Source: DASXHD01 sp036488725 (lineage in GTDB: Bacteria; Myxococcota_A; Polyangia; Polyangiales; Polyangiaceae). From it: a DNA stretch of 64,000 nt. The stretch spans positions 124,001 to 188,000 of the forward strand of contig DASXHD010000129.1 in assembly GCA_036488725.1 (NCBI GenBank), read 5' to 3'. The notes beneath the pieces are model-generated. The model was not told the DNA's origin. It did not search any database and was given only the letters and a program-made list of their open reading frames with translations. The position numbers and the translations under genes are program-made. Below are positions 33,262 to 41,773 of the stretch, piece after piece. Position 1 is the first letter of the stretch, and every line of letters starts with the position of its first letter.

Positions 33262-35114
33262 TGGAGACGATGAACGGTACGAAGAAATCTCTTCCCATCA
33301 TCAACACGAAGGGCTCTTCGGAGCTCGACATGGAAGCCGAGCTCGCGCGCTTCGAAGAAGAAGAGCGCAAGCGTCTCGGCATCGACGAAAAGATCGAGCA
33401 CTGGTCCGACAAAATGGTCGGCCTCGACTTCAAAAAGAGCGAAAAGCCGAACATCACCCTGCTCATCGGCGGGCTCACGATGATTCAAGACACGCTGGTC
33501 GAAGCTGCGCTCCGCGGCCTCGGATACAACGTCGAGCACATGGACAGCCCGGACACCGAGGCCTTCCAAACCGGCAAGGAATACGGCAACCGCGCCCAGT
33601 GCAACCCGACGTACTTCACAGTCGGTAATCTCGTGAAGACGCTCATTCATCTTCGCGACGACAAGGGACTTTCGTCCGAAGAAGTCGTGAAGAAATACGT
33701 CTTCCTGACGGCGGGCGCGTGCGGTCCGTGCCGGTTCGGTATGTACGTCACCGAGTATCGCAAGGCGCTACGCGACGCGGGCTTCGACGGCTTCCGCGTC
33801 ATGCTCTTCCAGCAGACCGGCGGCCTCAAGCAGGCGACCGGCGAAGAGAGCGGCCTCGAGATGAACCCGGCCTTTTTCGCTGGAATCGTGAAGGGCATCA
33901 TCGCCGGCGACGTGCTCAACGCGATCGGGTACCGCATCCGGCCGTACGAGGTCGAGCCCGGCTCGACCGACAAGGCGCTCGCCCAGGTCAAACAGAATTG
34001 TTACGACGCGCTCAAGAACCAAACGAGCATTTTGATGGCGCTTCTTCGCTCGAAGAAGATCCTCGCGAGCGTCAAAGTCGATCGCACGTTCTCGAAGCCC
34101 AAAGTGGGAATCATCGGCGAGTTCTGGGCGATGACGACCGAGGGTGACGGCAACTATCAACTTCAGCGCTTCCTCGAGGGCGAGGGCGCCGAAAACGACA
34201 TTCAGCTCGTGACCGCTTGGCTCCTCTACAACATTTGGGAGTCGCGCCACGACACGCTCGACCGCGAGAAGCTCCGCGCCGAGGACAAAGGCAAGTCGGG
34301 CCTCGACGGGCTCGGTCCGTGGGGCGTGGCGAAGCGCATGGCGTCGCTCGCGGGCGCCGAAATCGCGGTGCGCGGTCTCTTTCAAACCTTCGCGCACGCG
34401 GCGGGCCTCTACGGCTACCACCTGCCGGACATGAACAAGGTCGCCGACATCTCGCACGAGTATTACAACAACAACCTCCGTGGCGGCGAAGGCCACATGG
34501 AAGTCGGCAAGCTCATCATCAACGTCCTCGAGAGCAAATGTCATATGACGCTCAGCGTGAAGCCATTCGGCTGCATGCCGAGCGCCTCGGTCTCCGACGG
34601 CGTGCAGAGCGCGATCGTCGAGAAATTCCCGGGCACGATTTTCTGTCCGGTCGAGACGAGCGGCGACGGGCGCGTGAACTTCTATTCGCGCGTTCAAATG
34701 TATTTGTTCAAGGCGAAGCAAGCCGCGCTCGCCGAGCTCGAGCGCGCGCACACCGAGAACGGCGTCACGCCGGAGCAGGTGAAGGAGTTTTTGGCCAAGA
34801 ACCCGCGCTACGCGAGCTCGCTCCACAAGGCGCCGCACAAATACGCGGGCACCGCGGCGGATCTCGTCGCCGAGATCGCGCCGCTCATCAACCTGTCGCG
34901 CACCGAGCGCCTCCGCGCTCGCGCGATGGGCGCGGCGAAGAAGACGCAATCGGCCGTGACGAACGCGCCGCACGTCGTCGTCGAGCTCTTCAAGACCGCC
35001 CGTGAGCAAGCGCCGGTCCTCGCGTCGCGCGTCAAAGAGGACCTCACGATCCTCCGCGAGCAGCGCACGAAGAAGCGCTCGGAGCCCGCCGAGATCTCCG
35101 CCGCGGCGGAGTAA
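33261..35114 (+). CDS. 2-hydroxyglutaryl-CoA dehydratase D-component-like protein
   Basis: A 617-residue protein. Cys-containing motifs that could hold an iron-sulfur cluster are AQCNPTYFTVGNLV, TAGACGPCRFGMYVTEYRKA and VKPFGCMPSASVSDGVQS, as in the D-component/HgdB-related family. The last 100 residues are Lys/Arg/Ala-rich and helical. ATG 33261 shares its A with the activase stop (TGATG), so the two products are coupled, and the pair probably works as one electron-transfer unit. GTG 33258 is an alternative start. A purine-rich hairpin follows the stop. Confidence 0.85.
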   Translation: METMNGTKKSLPIINTKGSSELDMEAELARFEEEERKRLGIDEKIEHWSDKMVGLDFKKSEKPNITLLIGGLTMIQDTLVEAALRGLGYNVEHMDSPDTEAFQTGKEYGNRAQCNPTYFTVGNLVKTLIHLRDDKGLSSEEVVKKYVFLTAGACGPCRFGMYVTEYRKALRDAGFDGFRVMLFQQTGGLKQATGEESGLEMNPAFFAGIVKGIIAGDVLNAIGYRIRPYEVEPGSTDKALAQVKQNCYDALKNQTSILMALLRSKKILASVKVDRTFSKPKVGIIGEFWAMTTEGDGNYQLQRFLEGEGAENDIQLVTAWLLYNIWESRHDTLDREKLRAEDKGKSGLDGLGPWGVAKRMASLAGAEIAVRGLFQTFAHAAGLYGYHLPDMNKVADISHEYYNNNLRGGEGHMEVGKLIINVLESKCHMTLSVKPFGCMPSASVSDGVQSAIVEKFPGTIFCPVETSGDGRVNFYSRVQMYLFKAKQAALAELERAHTENGVTPEQVKEFLAKNPRYASSLHKAPHKYAGTAADLVAEIAPLINLSRTERLRARAMGAAKKTQSAVTNAPHVVVELFKTAREQAPVLASRVKEDLTILREQRTKKRSEPAEISAAAE

Positions 35115-35135
35115 GAGCGAGAAACATAAAGAGAG

Positions 35136-35194
35136 GAAGATTGGAAGGAGAGAGGGGCAGGAAACCCTCTCTCGCTTCCTAACTTCCAATCTTC
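35136..35194. terminator. Bidirectional purine-rich hairpin (copy A)
   Basis: The left arm is GAAGATTGGAAG (35136-35147) plus GAGAGAGGG (35148-35156). The right arm is CCCTCTCTC (35165-35173), nine unpaired bases, then CTTCCAATCTTC (35183-35194). It fills the gap between two convergent stops (35114 and 35205), where a bidirectional terminator is expected. It belongs to a family of similar elements at 50674, 51394 and 53164. Confidence 0.7.
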
Positions 35195-35204
35195 ATGTGA
35201 ATTC

Positions 35205-36023
35205 TCAGTCGCCGTCGGGGGCGTCGCTGGCCGCGTCAGCCGCGCCGTCGTCGGCCGCGTCCGTTCCCGCGTCACCCGCACCCGCGTCGGCGGGGTAGCC
35301 ACCGCAGAAGATCGGCGCGAGCGCGTCGTAGTAGTGCTCGAAGTCCGGCTGATTCAGGCAGATGGAGTTGACGGCGCCGGCGTCGGTCAGGTCGCATTGC
35401 CCGTCGACATACGATTTGCAAACTGCCTGATCTGCGGCTGACGTGCACTGGTCGTATAGCTGCAAGCTAGCATCGTCGGTCACCGCGCATTGGTCGGCGC
35501 AAGCGAGCGACTCGCAATCGAGGACTGACTGGGCTTTCGCGCCACAACCTGTCGCGGAGCTGTCGCCACTGAGAATTGCGATGCATCCGGACGTATTTGC
35601 GTAATCGATTCCGCCGATTGCGATCAGAGCGCCATACGCGGAAGCGTTTTGGTTCGTGATGAGGCACTTGAGGCAATTCGCGTTCGCGTTCGCGTTCTCG
35701 AATCCCTGGCACGCACTCGTCGATTTCTGCGGCCCGAAGCATCCGTCGAAGAACGCGGCGATCTGCACGTCGCTGCAGGCCGTTGGATCGGGCGTGATCG
35801 GCGGCACCCAAGTGATCGCGCTCGTGTCGATCGTCGGATTCGGCGTCGGGCACTCGATGCTCGCTTCGATCGGTCCGCTCTCCGGGACCGCCTTCTTGTC
35901 GGGCTTCACGTCTTGCGCGGCGTCGCCGGCGTCGCCAGTCGTGTCGTCGCCGTTATTGCAACCTGCCGCGCATAGCATCGCTACGAGCGGAACCTGAATC
36001 GCCAACGCGAGCCACTTGCGCAT
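35205..36023 (-). CDS. Predicted Cys-rich lipoprotein
   Basis: A 272-residue protein with a signal ending in CAAGCNN, an Asp/Ala/Pro/Lys tether and a globular part with about sixteen Cys (for example CFGPQKSTSACQGF, NCLKCLITNQNAS, CESLACADQCAV). The C-terminus is a second Asp/Ala run. Codon choice in the middle (35400-35700) is more relaxed than in neighbours. Function unknown. It follows the kinase gene on the same strand after 32 bp. Confidence 0.7.
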   Translation of the reverse strand: MRKWLALAIQVPLVAMLCAAGCNNGDDTTGDAGDAAQDVKPDKKAVPESGPIEASIECPTPNPTIDTSAITWVPPITPDPTACSDVQIAAFFDGCFGPQKSTSACQGFENANANANCLKCLITNQNASAYGALIAIGGIDYANTSGCIAILSGDSSATGCGAKAQSVLDCESLACADQCAVTDDASLQLYDQCTSAADQAVCKSYVDGQCDLTDAGAVNSICLNQPDFEHYYDALAPIFCGGYPADAGAGDAGTDAADDGAADAASDAPDGD

Positions 36024-36055
36024 GATCGCCCTCCTAAGAAGTGGGGCGGATTATG

Positions 36056-37726
36056 TCACTGGCCAAACGACGTGTCGATCGTTCGCGGCGGCTTGTGCGA
36101 CGAATTCACTGGCCCGACGGTCGCACCGAACGGGGTCGTCGACGTCGCGGTCGGCCCGGTGTGGACGAACCCGACGTGCGGCGGCGGCGCGTGCGTCGGC
36201 TGCGCGGTCGTCGCGATGGTGGTGCCGATGACCGCACCCTTCGTCAGCGAAATGTCGACGTCGACTGCCGGCTTGTCGAAGACGACGATCTCGGTGCGCG
36301 GCGCGTAGCTCGTGGCCTCGGCGCGCAGGCGGTGGGCGAGACCGTCGCGCGGAAACGCGTTGTGGTACGGGCTTTTTCCGAGCGGCGCGTCGTCGAGATA
36401 AAGCTCGGCGGCGGTGTTGGTCGTGACCGAGAGATCGACCGACGTGACGTTGGGCTGCGCCGCCGAATCGATCGGCTTGGGCGCCGCGGTCGGGGCGGTT
36501 CGATGAATCACGAGGAAGATGACGATGCCGAGCAGGCCGACCGCCGCGGCGATCATCGCAGCGGCCGCGACGAGCGGACCTTTGCGCTGCTGCGTGACCG
36601 ACGGCTGCGCGGCCGAGGCCGTGCCGCCCGCGGTGTACGAAGGCGCCACGTTTTGATCGAGCAGCGCCGCGCTCGGCTGCACGAGCGACATCGACGGCGT
36701 GCCGCCGTGCGGGTTCGGAAGCTTGGGCATCGGCGCGAGGTGATCTTCGCCCGCGCGGAGCATGCGGAGCTGGCCGTCGATGATCCCACGGAGCTCGCGC
36801 CGATCGGCTTCGAACGTTTCGCTCACGATGCGCGCGATGTCACGCGACGTGGTGCGGTCGCCGATGGTGATCAAGAAGCGCTCGAGCTCGGCGGCGAGAT
36901 CGGCGCAGCTCGCATAGCGCTCCTCGGGATGCTGCGCGAGGGCGCGCCGGCAAATCGCGTCGAGCTCGACCGAGACGCGCGGGTCGGCCTGACGCGGCGA
37001 CGGGATCGCGCCGGTCAGGAGCTCGTGCATGATCGCGACCTCGTTCATGCCCTTCCACAGGCGACGACCGACGGCCGCTTCCCACACCATGACGCCCATC
37101 GCGAAGACGTCCGCGCGCCGGTCGACGCGCTGCGCGCTCGCTTGCTCCGGCGGCATGTACGCGATTTTTCCTTTGAGCTCGCCGGTGCGCGTCTCGAGCG
37201 AGCTGTCCATCGCCTTGGCGATGCCGAAGTCGACGACCTTCACCTGGCCGTCGTAGGTCACGAAGATGTTGTGCGGGGTCGCGTCGCGGTGAACGATGCC
37301 GAGCGGCCGCCCGTCGATGTCGACGAGATCGTGCGCGTAGTTGAGGCCGTTGCACGCCTCGACGAGCATGCGAAGGTGCGGGCCGAGCGGGAACGGATGC
37401 TCCTTCGCGACGCGCTGGCGGAGGCGCTGAAGCGACTGGCCCTCGAGGTACTCCATCGCGAGGAAGTAGCGGCGCCCTTCGTTACCGACCTCGACCGTTT
37501 GCACGACGTTCGGGTGGTTGAGGCGCGCGGCGAGACGCGCTTCTTCGAGGAACATTTGGAGGAACTGCTCGTCCTCGGCGAGGCCGGGCCGCAGCATCTT
37601 GATGACCATGAGCTTGCTGAAGCCCGCCGGTCCCTGCGCGACGCCGAGATAAACGTCGCCCATGCCGCCGTGCGCGAGCTCGGCGATCAGCCTGTAACGG
37701 CCGACCTGAACGACACCTTGTTCCAA
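36056..37726 (-). CDS. Transmembrane Ser/Thr protein kinase with PEGA-like domain
   Basis: A 556-residue kinase. The kinase domain (about residues 10-290) has AHGGMGDVYLG, catalytic Lys in MVIKML, HRDATPHN, VVDFGIAK and IAYMPPEQ. The catalytic loop has Thr in place of the usual Lys of HRDLKxxN, a variant also seen in other myxobacterial kinases. After a linker, one membrane segment (AAAVGLLGIVIFLVIH) leads to an outside PEGA-like domain (TTNTAAELYLDDAPLGKSPY). No ATG or GTG is near the N-terminus, so TTG 37724-37726 is used. It is divergent from the CCA-enzyme gene by 55 bp. Confidence 0.9.
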   Translation of the reverse strand: MEQGVVQVGRYRLIAELAHGGMGDVYLGVAQGPAGFSKLMVIKMLRPGLAEDEQFLQMFLEEARLAARLNHPNVVQTVEVGNEGRRYFLAMEYLEGQSLQRLRQRVAKEHPFPLGPHLRMLVEACNGLNYAHDLVDIDGRPLGIVHRDATPHNIFVTYDGQVKVVDFGIAKAMDSSLETRTGELKGKIAYMPPEQASAQRVDRRADVFAMGVMVWEAAVGRRLWKGMNEVAIMHELLTGAIPSPRQADPRVSVELDAICRRALAQHPEERYASCADLAAELERFLITIGDRTTSRDIARIVSETFEADRRELRGIIDGQLRMLRAGEDHLAPMPKLPNPHGGTPSMSLVQPSAALLDQNVAPSYTAGGTASAAQPSVTQQRKGPLVAAAAMIAAAVGLLGIVIFLVIHRTAPTAAPKPIDSAAQPNVTSVDLSVTTNTAAELYLDDAPLGKSPYHNAFPRDGLAHRLRAEATSYAPRTEIVVFDKPAVDVDISLTKGAVIGTTIATTAQPTHAPPPHVGFVHTGPTATSTTPFGATVGPVNSSHKPPRTIDTSFGQ

Positions 37727-37781
37727 CGCCGGTCAGGATAGCCTGTTTCTCGCGTCGGGCCTACCTTCGAAGGTCGATCCG

Positions 37782-39119
37782 ATGGACGTTCCGGAGGAAG
37801 TGCGTGCAATCTGCAAGCAATTGAAGGCGCGCGGCCACGAGGCCTACGTCGTCGGCGGCTGCGTGCGCGACTTGCTGCTCGGAAAAGAGGCTTCGGATTG
37901 GGACGTGACGACCGACGCGCGCCCGGCTGAGGTGCAAAAAATATTTCCGCGCGTGATCCCGACCGGCATCCAGCACGGGACGGTCACGGTCTTGATGGGG
38001 AAAAAACAATTCGAGGTGACGACGTTCCGCGGCGAGGGCGCGTACACCGACGGGCGGCGGCCGGACACGGTCGAGTTCGTGCGCGACATCACGGCCGACT
38101 TGGCGCGGCGCGATTTCACGGTGAACGCGATCGCGCTCGACCCGGACGACGAGCGCATCATCGATCCGTACGAGGGGCAAAAAGACATCGCGCGCAAAGT
38201 GATTCGCGCGGTCGGCGTGCCGCTCGAGCGGTTTCGCGAGGACGGGCTTCGCGTGCTTCGCGCGGCGCGTTTCACCGCGACGCTCGAGTTCGATCTCGAC
38301 CCCGAGACCGAGCGCGCGATCGGGCCGAGCCTCGACGTGTACCAAAAAGTTTCGCAAGAGCGCGTTCGCGACGAGTGGGTCAAGTCGATGAAGGCGCGGC
38401 GGCCGTCGCGCGCGTTCGACGTGATGCGCGCGACCGGCATCTTGGGCGTCACGTGCCCCGAGATGCTCGAGGGCGTCGGCATGGAGCAAAACAAGTGGCA
38501 CGCCTACGACGTCTGGCGCCACGGCATGGAGTGTCTGGACGGCTGCCCGGGCGATCCGATTCTGCGAATCGCCGCGATGCTGCACGACGTGGGAAAGCCG
38601 CGCTCGCGCGCGTTCAGCGACAAGACGAAAGATTGGACGTTCTACGACCACGAGCACATCGGCGCCGAGATCGCCGAACCGATCTGCGCGCGGCTTCGCT
38701 TCTCGAACGACGAGCGCGCGCGCATCGTGCACCTCGTGCGAAATCATTTGTTCCACTACACGAGCGAGTGGAACGACGCGACCGTGCGCCGGTTCATCCG
38801 CCGCGTCGGCAAAGAGCGGCTCGAAGATCTGTTCGCGCTCAACGAGGCGGACGTGCGCGCGAAGGGCCGCGACGCGACGCCCGATTTGTCCGCGCTGGCG
38901 TCGCTCAAAGAGCACGTCGCGCGCGTGCTCGCCGCCGGCGACGCGCTCTCGACCAAAGACCTCGCGATCAACGGGCGAGACTTGATGAGCGAGCTCGCGA
39001 TCGCGCCGGGGCCAATCCTCGGAAAAATCTTGAGCGCGCTCCTCGAAGAGGTGATCGCGGATCCCGCCAAAAACACGCGCGATTCGCTCCTCGAGATTGC
39101 CCGCAAGATGAAGCCGTGA
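37782..39119 (+). CDS. cca: CCA tRNA nucleotidyltransferase with HD domain
   Basis: A 445-residue class II nucleotidyltransferase. The head has VVGGCVRDLLLGKEASDWDV with the catalytic DxD (about residues 39-41), then ARRDFTVNAIAL and REDGLRVLRAARFTA. A C-terminal HD phosphohydrolase follows (AAMLHDVGKPRSR, FYDHEHIGAE). The enzyme adds or repairs the CCA end of tRNAs; a poly(A) polymerase role cannot be excluded from sequence. ATG 37782. Codons for Arg-Ala-Ile-Cys-Lys-Gln at 37804-37816 build the palindromic motif. Confidence 0.93.
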   Translation: MDVPEEVRAICKQLKARGHEAYVVGGCVRDLLLGKEASDWDVTTDARPAEVQKIFPRVIPTGIQHGTVTVLMGKKQFEVTTFRGEGAYTDGRRPDTVEFVRDITADLARRDFTVNAIALDPDDERIIDPYEGQKDIARKVIRAVGVPLERFREDGLRVLRAARFTATLEFDLDPETERAIGPSLDVYQKVSQERVRDEWVKSMKARRPSRAFDVMRATGILGVTCPEMLEGVGMEQNKWHAYDVWRHGMECLDGCPGDPILRIAAMLHDVGKPRSRAFSDKTKDWTFYDHEHIGAEIAEPICARLRFSNDERARIVHLVRNHLFHYTSEWNDATVRRFIRRVGKERLEDLFALNEADVRAKGRDATPDLSALASLKEHVARVLAAGDALSTKDLAINGRDLMSELAIAPGPILGKILSALLEEVIADPAKNTRDSLLEIARKMKP

Positions 39120-39129
39120 TTGAAGAGAA

Positions 39130-39380
39130 TTTGGGCTACCTGGGACTGAAGTCCCAGGCAGCGAAGAGATCAACGGTGCGCCTTGGAGGTTTGCCTGCGC
39201 GCGGGCGAGCGGTGCGGTAAGCCCGCCTTCGGCGGGCTCAGAAAGCGCGAGGCGCGTGTCTGCTGAGCCGCCGCCAGGCGGCTTACTGCCGCTCTCTCCA
39301 AAACGCTTTGGGCTCGCGAGGCGCCGCTTTGATCTGCATGCTGCCTGGGACTTCAGTCCCAGGCTGCCCAAAACAAACAC
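39130..39380. repeat. MITE-like element, copy 1
   Basis: A 251-bp unit starting TTTGGGCTACCTGGGACTGA and ending with the reverse complement of almost the same sequence (TTTTGGGCAGCCTGGGACTG read inwards), giving terminal inverted repeats of about 33 bp. Each end contains the palindrome CCTGGGACT-GA-AGTCCCAGG or its complement. Internal hairpins include AGCCCGCC-TTC-GGCGGGCT. It begins ten bases after the cca stop and contains no convincing gene. Confidence 0.85.
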
Positions 39381-39406
39381 ATGCGCTTCGCCGATTTGAA
39401 GCGGGG

Positions 39407-39658
39407 TTTGGGCTACCTGGGACTGAAGTCCCAGGCAGCGAAGAGATCAACGGTGCGCCTTGGAGGTTTGCCCGCGCACAGGCGAGCGGTGCGGTAAGCC
39501 CGCCTTCGGCGGGCTCAGAAAGCTACGAGCCTCGCGTTGTCTGAGCCGCCGCCAGGCGGCTTGCTGCCGCTCTCTCCAAAACGCTTTGGGCTCGCGAGGC
39601 GCCGCGCTGATCTGCATGCTGCCTGGGACTTCAGTCCCAGGCTGCCCAAAACAAACAC
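39407..39658. repeat. MITE-like element, copy 2
   Basis: Nearly identical to copy 1 in the same orientation, separated by 26 bp. The few differences cluster around 39478-39535. Short frames through both copies read alike (PGTSVPGC), which is the palindrome translated, not evidence of a gene. Confidence 0.85.
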
Positions 39659-39665
39659 GTGAGCT

Positions 39666-39727
39666 CACTCCAAAACGCTTTGGGCTCGCGAGGCGCTGCT
39701 TTGATCTGCCCAAAACTCAAAACACGA
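39666..39727. repeat. MITE-like element, partial third copy
   Basis: This 62-bp piece matches the right part of the element from CACTCCAAAACGCTTTGGGC to the end, but the terminal palindrome (about 30 bp between GATCTGC and CCAAAAC) is missing. It ends just before the stop of the next gene. Confidence 0.75.
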
Positions 39728-39730
39728 GTT

Positions 39731-40291
39731 TCAAAACACCACGCGCAGTCCGTTGGGCACGATGCTCACCAGCGCGGGCCGCCGGTCCTCGATGACATGG
39801 AGCGGGCCGCCGATGCCGAGCGCCATCATCGTGATGCCGAGTCCGAGCGACGCGCTCGTCGTTGCGATGCCGAGCGCGAGGCAACCGTCGTTCACGCGGT
39901 CGCTGCCGACGCTCGTCGCGTTCGAGTTGCAAACGGCGGCACCCGCGAGCGACGCGATCGTTCCGGCGATGGCGACGAGAATGCCGCCGAAGGTGAGCAT
40001 CTCGCTCGAGGCCGAGCGCGCGACGTGAATGTGGCCGAGGTCTGCGCCGGCGGCGGCGCGGACGACGAGCACGTCGCTCGGCGCAGTCGGCATCGCGCGA
40101 CCGTTCACGCGGACGACGCCGTTCGTCTCCATCTCGGCGCCGCGATCGTAAGTTTGGACCTCGCCGGTCCTCACCGCGGCGAGCACTTCGGTCTTCGCCG
40201 GCACGTCGGGCGCGGGCACGAAGACGTCGATGGTGTGCACGCAACCCGTCGCGCCGAGCGCTGCGCCCAAAAGAAGCCGGTTCAATCGCAT
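39731..40291 (-). CDS. Predicted lipoprotein with hydrophobic segments
   Basis: A 186-residue protein with a lipoprotein signal (MRLNRLLLGAALGATGCVH) and two hydrophobic stretches (FGGILVAIAGTIASLAGAAV, SASLGLGITMMALGIGG) that could be a hairpin in the membrane. It ends LRVVF. No family is recognised. It is divergent from the porin gene with only 12 bp between the starts. Confidence 0.68.
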   Translation of the reverse strand: MRLNRLLLGAALGATGCVHTIDVFVPAPDVPAKTEVLAAVRTGEVQTYDRGAEMETNGVVRVNGRAMPTAPSDVLVVRAAAGADLGHIHVARSASSEMLTFGGILVAIAGTIASLAGAAVCNSNATSVGSDRVNDGCLALGIATTSASLGLGITMMALGIGGPLHVIEDRRPALVSIVPNGLRVVF

Positions 40292-40303
40292 TGTTCGAAA
40301 ACT

Positions 40304-41773
40304 ATGTTACGGTCGCGCTCCGTGCGCGTCTCGTGGGTTCTTGCGGGTCTTGTTTTTTCGGCGACGGCCTACGCGCAGACGACCCCCCAGGCGAAACCGA
40401 CGGTGACCGTCGGCGATTTCGATCTGTGGCCGACGCTCGAAGTGCGCTCGCGCGGCGAGTACCGGCGCGATCCGGTCGACATGGGCGGCGCGGGCACCGG
40501 CTACTACACCGAAGATCCGTGGGCCGTGATGGAGCGCACGCGTCTCGGTCTCGGTGCCGAGCGCGGAGCGCTTCGCGCGCAAGTGACGTTTCAAGACGCG
40601 CGCGTTTGGGGCGCGACGCCTCCAACCGGAATTTTTTCGAACGACGCGTTCGCCTCGACGGGCCTCTACGAGGGTTACATCGAGATTCACACGACGACGC
40701 CGCCCGGCCTCAAGCCAGGCACCGACGCGGCGCCTCCCGATAGCCGCGAGCGCGAGCCGCAGTACATCCGCGTCGGTCGTCAGGCGATCGTCTGGGACGG
40801 CGGGCACCTCGTGGGCAACGCCGATTTCTCGCCGGTCGCGCGCACGTTCGACGCCGTGCGCGGTCACGCCGGCTGGCGCTCGCTCGACTTCGAAGCGTTC
40901 GCCGCGATCGCCGACGCGCCGCACCCGATCGGCATCGGCTTCGACGACCCGAACGGCAGCTACTATGGCGGCACGCAGCTCTACGGCGCGCTCGCTTCGC
41001 TGACGCTTCATCCGCTCTTTCGCGCGCAGCTCTACGGGCTGCTCCGTCCGGCGCCGGGGCAAGGTCCGTCGACGACGACGTTCACGCCGCTCGCGAGCGA
41101 CTTCGCGCAGACGCGCACGTTCGGAGACGACTGGACGATCGCGCTCGGCCTCGGCGGCGAGTCGAAAGGTTGGAAGTACGGCATCACCGGCGCGCTCCAG
41201 CTCGGACGCGTTCGCATTTTTTCGGACGAGCTCGATCGACTCGCGGGCGCGGTCGTCGCCGATGCGTCGCGGCGCTTCGACGGCGTCGTCCTCACGCCGA
41301 CGATCGCGATCGGCGGATCGTTCGCGAGCGGCGGCCGCTCGTCGACGCAATACAACCAATTCGATCCGCTTTATCCCGACGTGCAGAGCGAGCACGGCCT
41401 CCTCGGCGCGTTCGCGTGGTCGAACCTGATCGACGCGCACGGCACGGTCAGCATCGTGCCGACGCAAAACCTCCGGATCGCCGCCGACTATCGCTACGCG
41501 CGCATGGTCGCGCCCTCGACCGGCGAGTGGCTCGACACGTATCTCGTCGTCGCGGGCAACGCGGCGGGCACGACGTCACCCGAGCTCGGTCACGAGGTCG
41601 ATCTCCTCGTCTCGTATCGCCCGTGGCCCGCGCTCGACGTCGCGGCCGGCTACTCGCTCTTGATCCTCGGCGACGGCGCGAAACAAATGATGGCCGCCGA
41701 AAGTCGTGGCCCAGCCGACTTCTCGCACTACGCGTTCATCCAGCTCACGCTGAACGTTCCGGCCAAGCCCTAA
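40304..41773 (+). CDS. Alginate-export-type outer-membrane porin
   Basis: A 489-residue protein with a signal peptide (VSWVLAGLVFSATAYA) and a pattern of amphipathic strands typical of the alginate-export (AlgE-like) barrel family: TLEVRSRGEYRRDP, RTRLGLGAERGALRAQVTFQ DAR, then YIRVGRQAIVWDGGHLVGNA. The C-terminus SHYAFIQLTLNVPAKP places the last strand near the end. It would let an anionic polysaccharide or another solute cross the outer membrane; no alginate biosynthesis genes are present. ATG 40304 is used; GTG 40322 would shorten the signal. Confidence 0.78.
   Translation: MLRSRSVRVSWVLAGLVFSATAYAQTTPQAKPTVTVGDFDLWPTLEVRSRGEYRRDPVDMGGAGTGYYTEDPWAVMERTRLGLGAERGALRAQVTFQDARVWGATPPTGIFSNDAFASTGLYEGYIEIHTTTPPGLKPGTDAAPPDSREREPQYIRVGRQAIVWDGGHLVGNADFSPVARTFDAVRGHAGWRSLDFEAFAAIADAPHPIGIGFDDPNGSYYGGTQLYGALASLTLHPLFRAQLYGLLRPAPGQGPSTTTFTPLASDFAQTRTFGDDWTIALGLGGESKGWKYGITGALQLGRVRIFSDELDRLAGAVVADASRRFDGVVLTPTIAIGGSFASGGRSSTQYNQFDPLYPDVQSEHGLLGAFAWSNLIDAHGTVSIVPTQNLRIAADYRYARMVAPSTGEWLDTYLVVAGNAAGTTSPELGHEVDLLVSYRPWPALDVAAGYSLLILGDGAKQMMAAESRGPADFSHYAFIQLTLNVPAKP

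Noticed and set aside
39130..39720. Short open frames in the MITE-like copies containing PGTSVPGC
   Set aside because: The same peptide arises from translating the palindrome in both copies; no start signal or protein-like composition.
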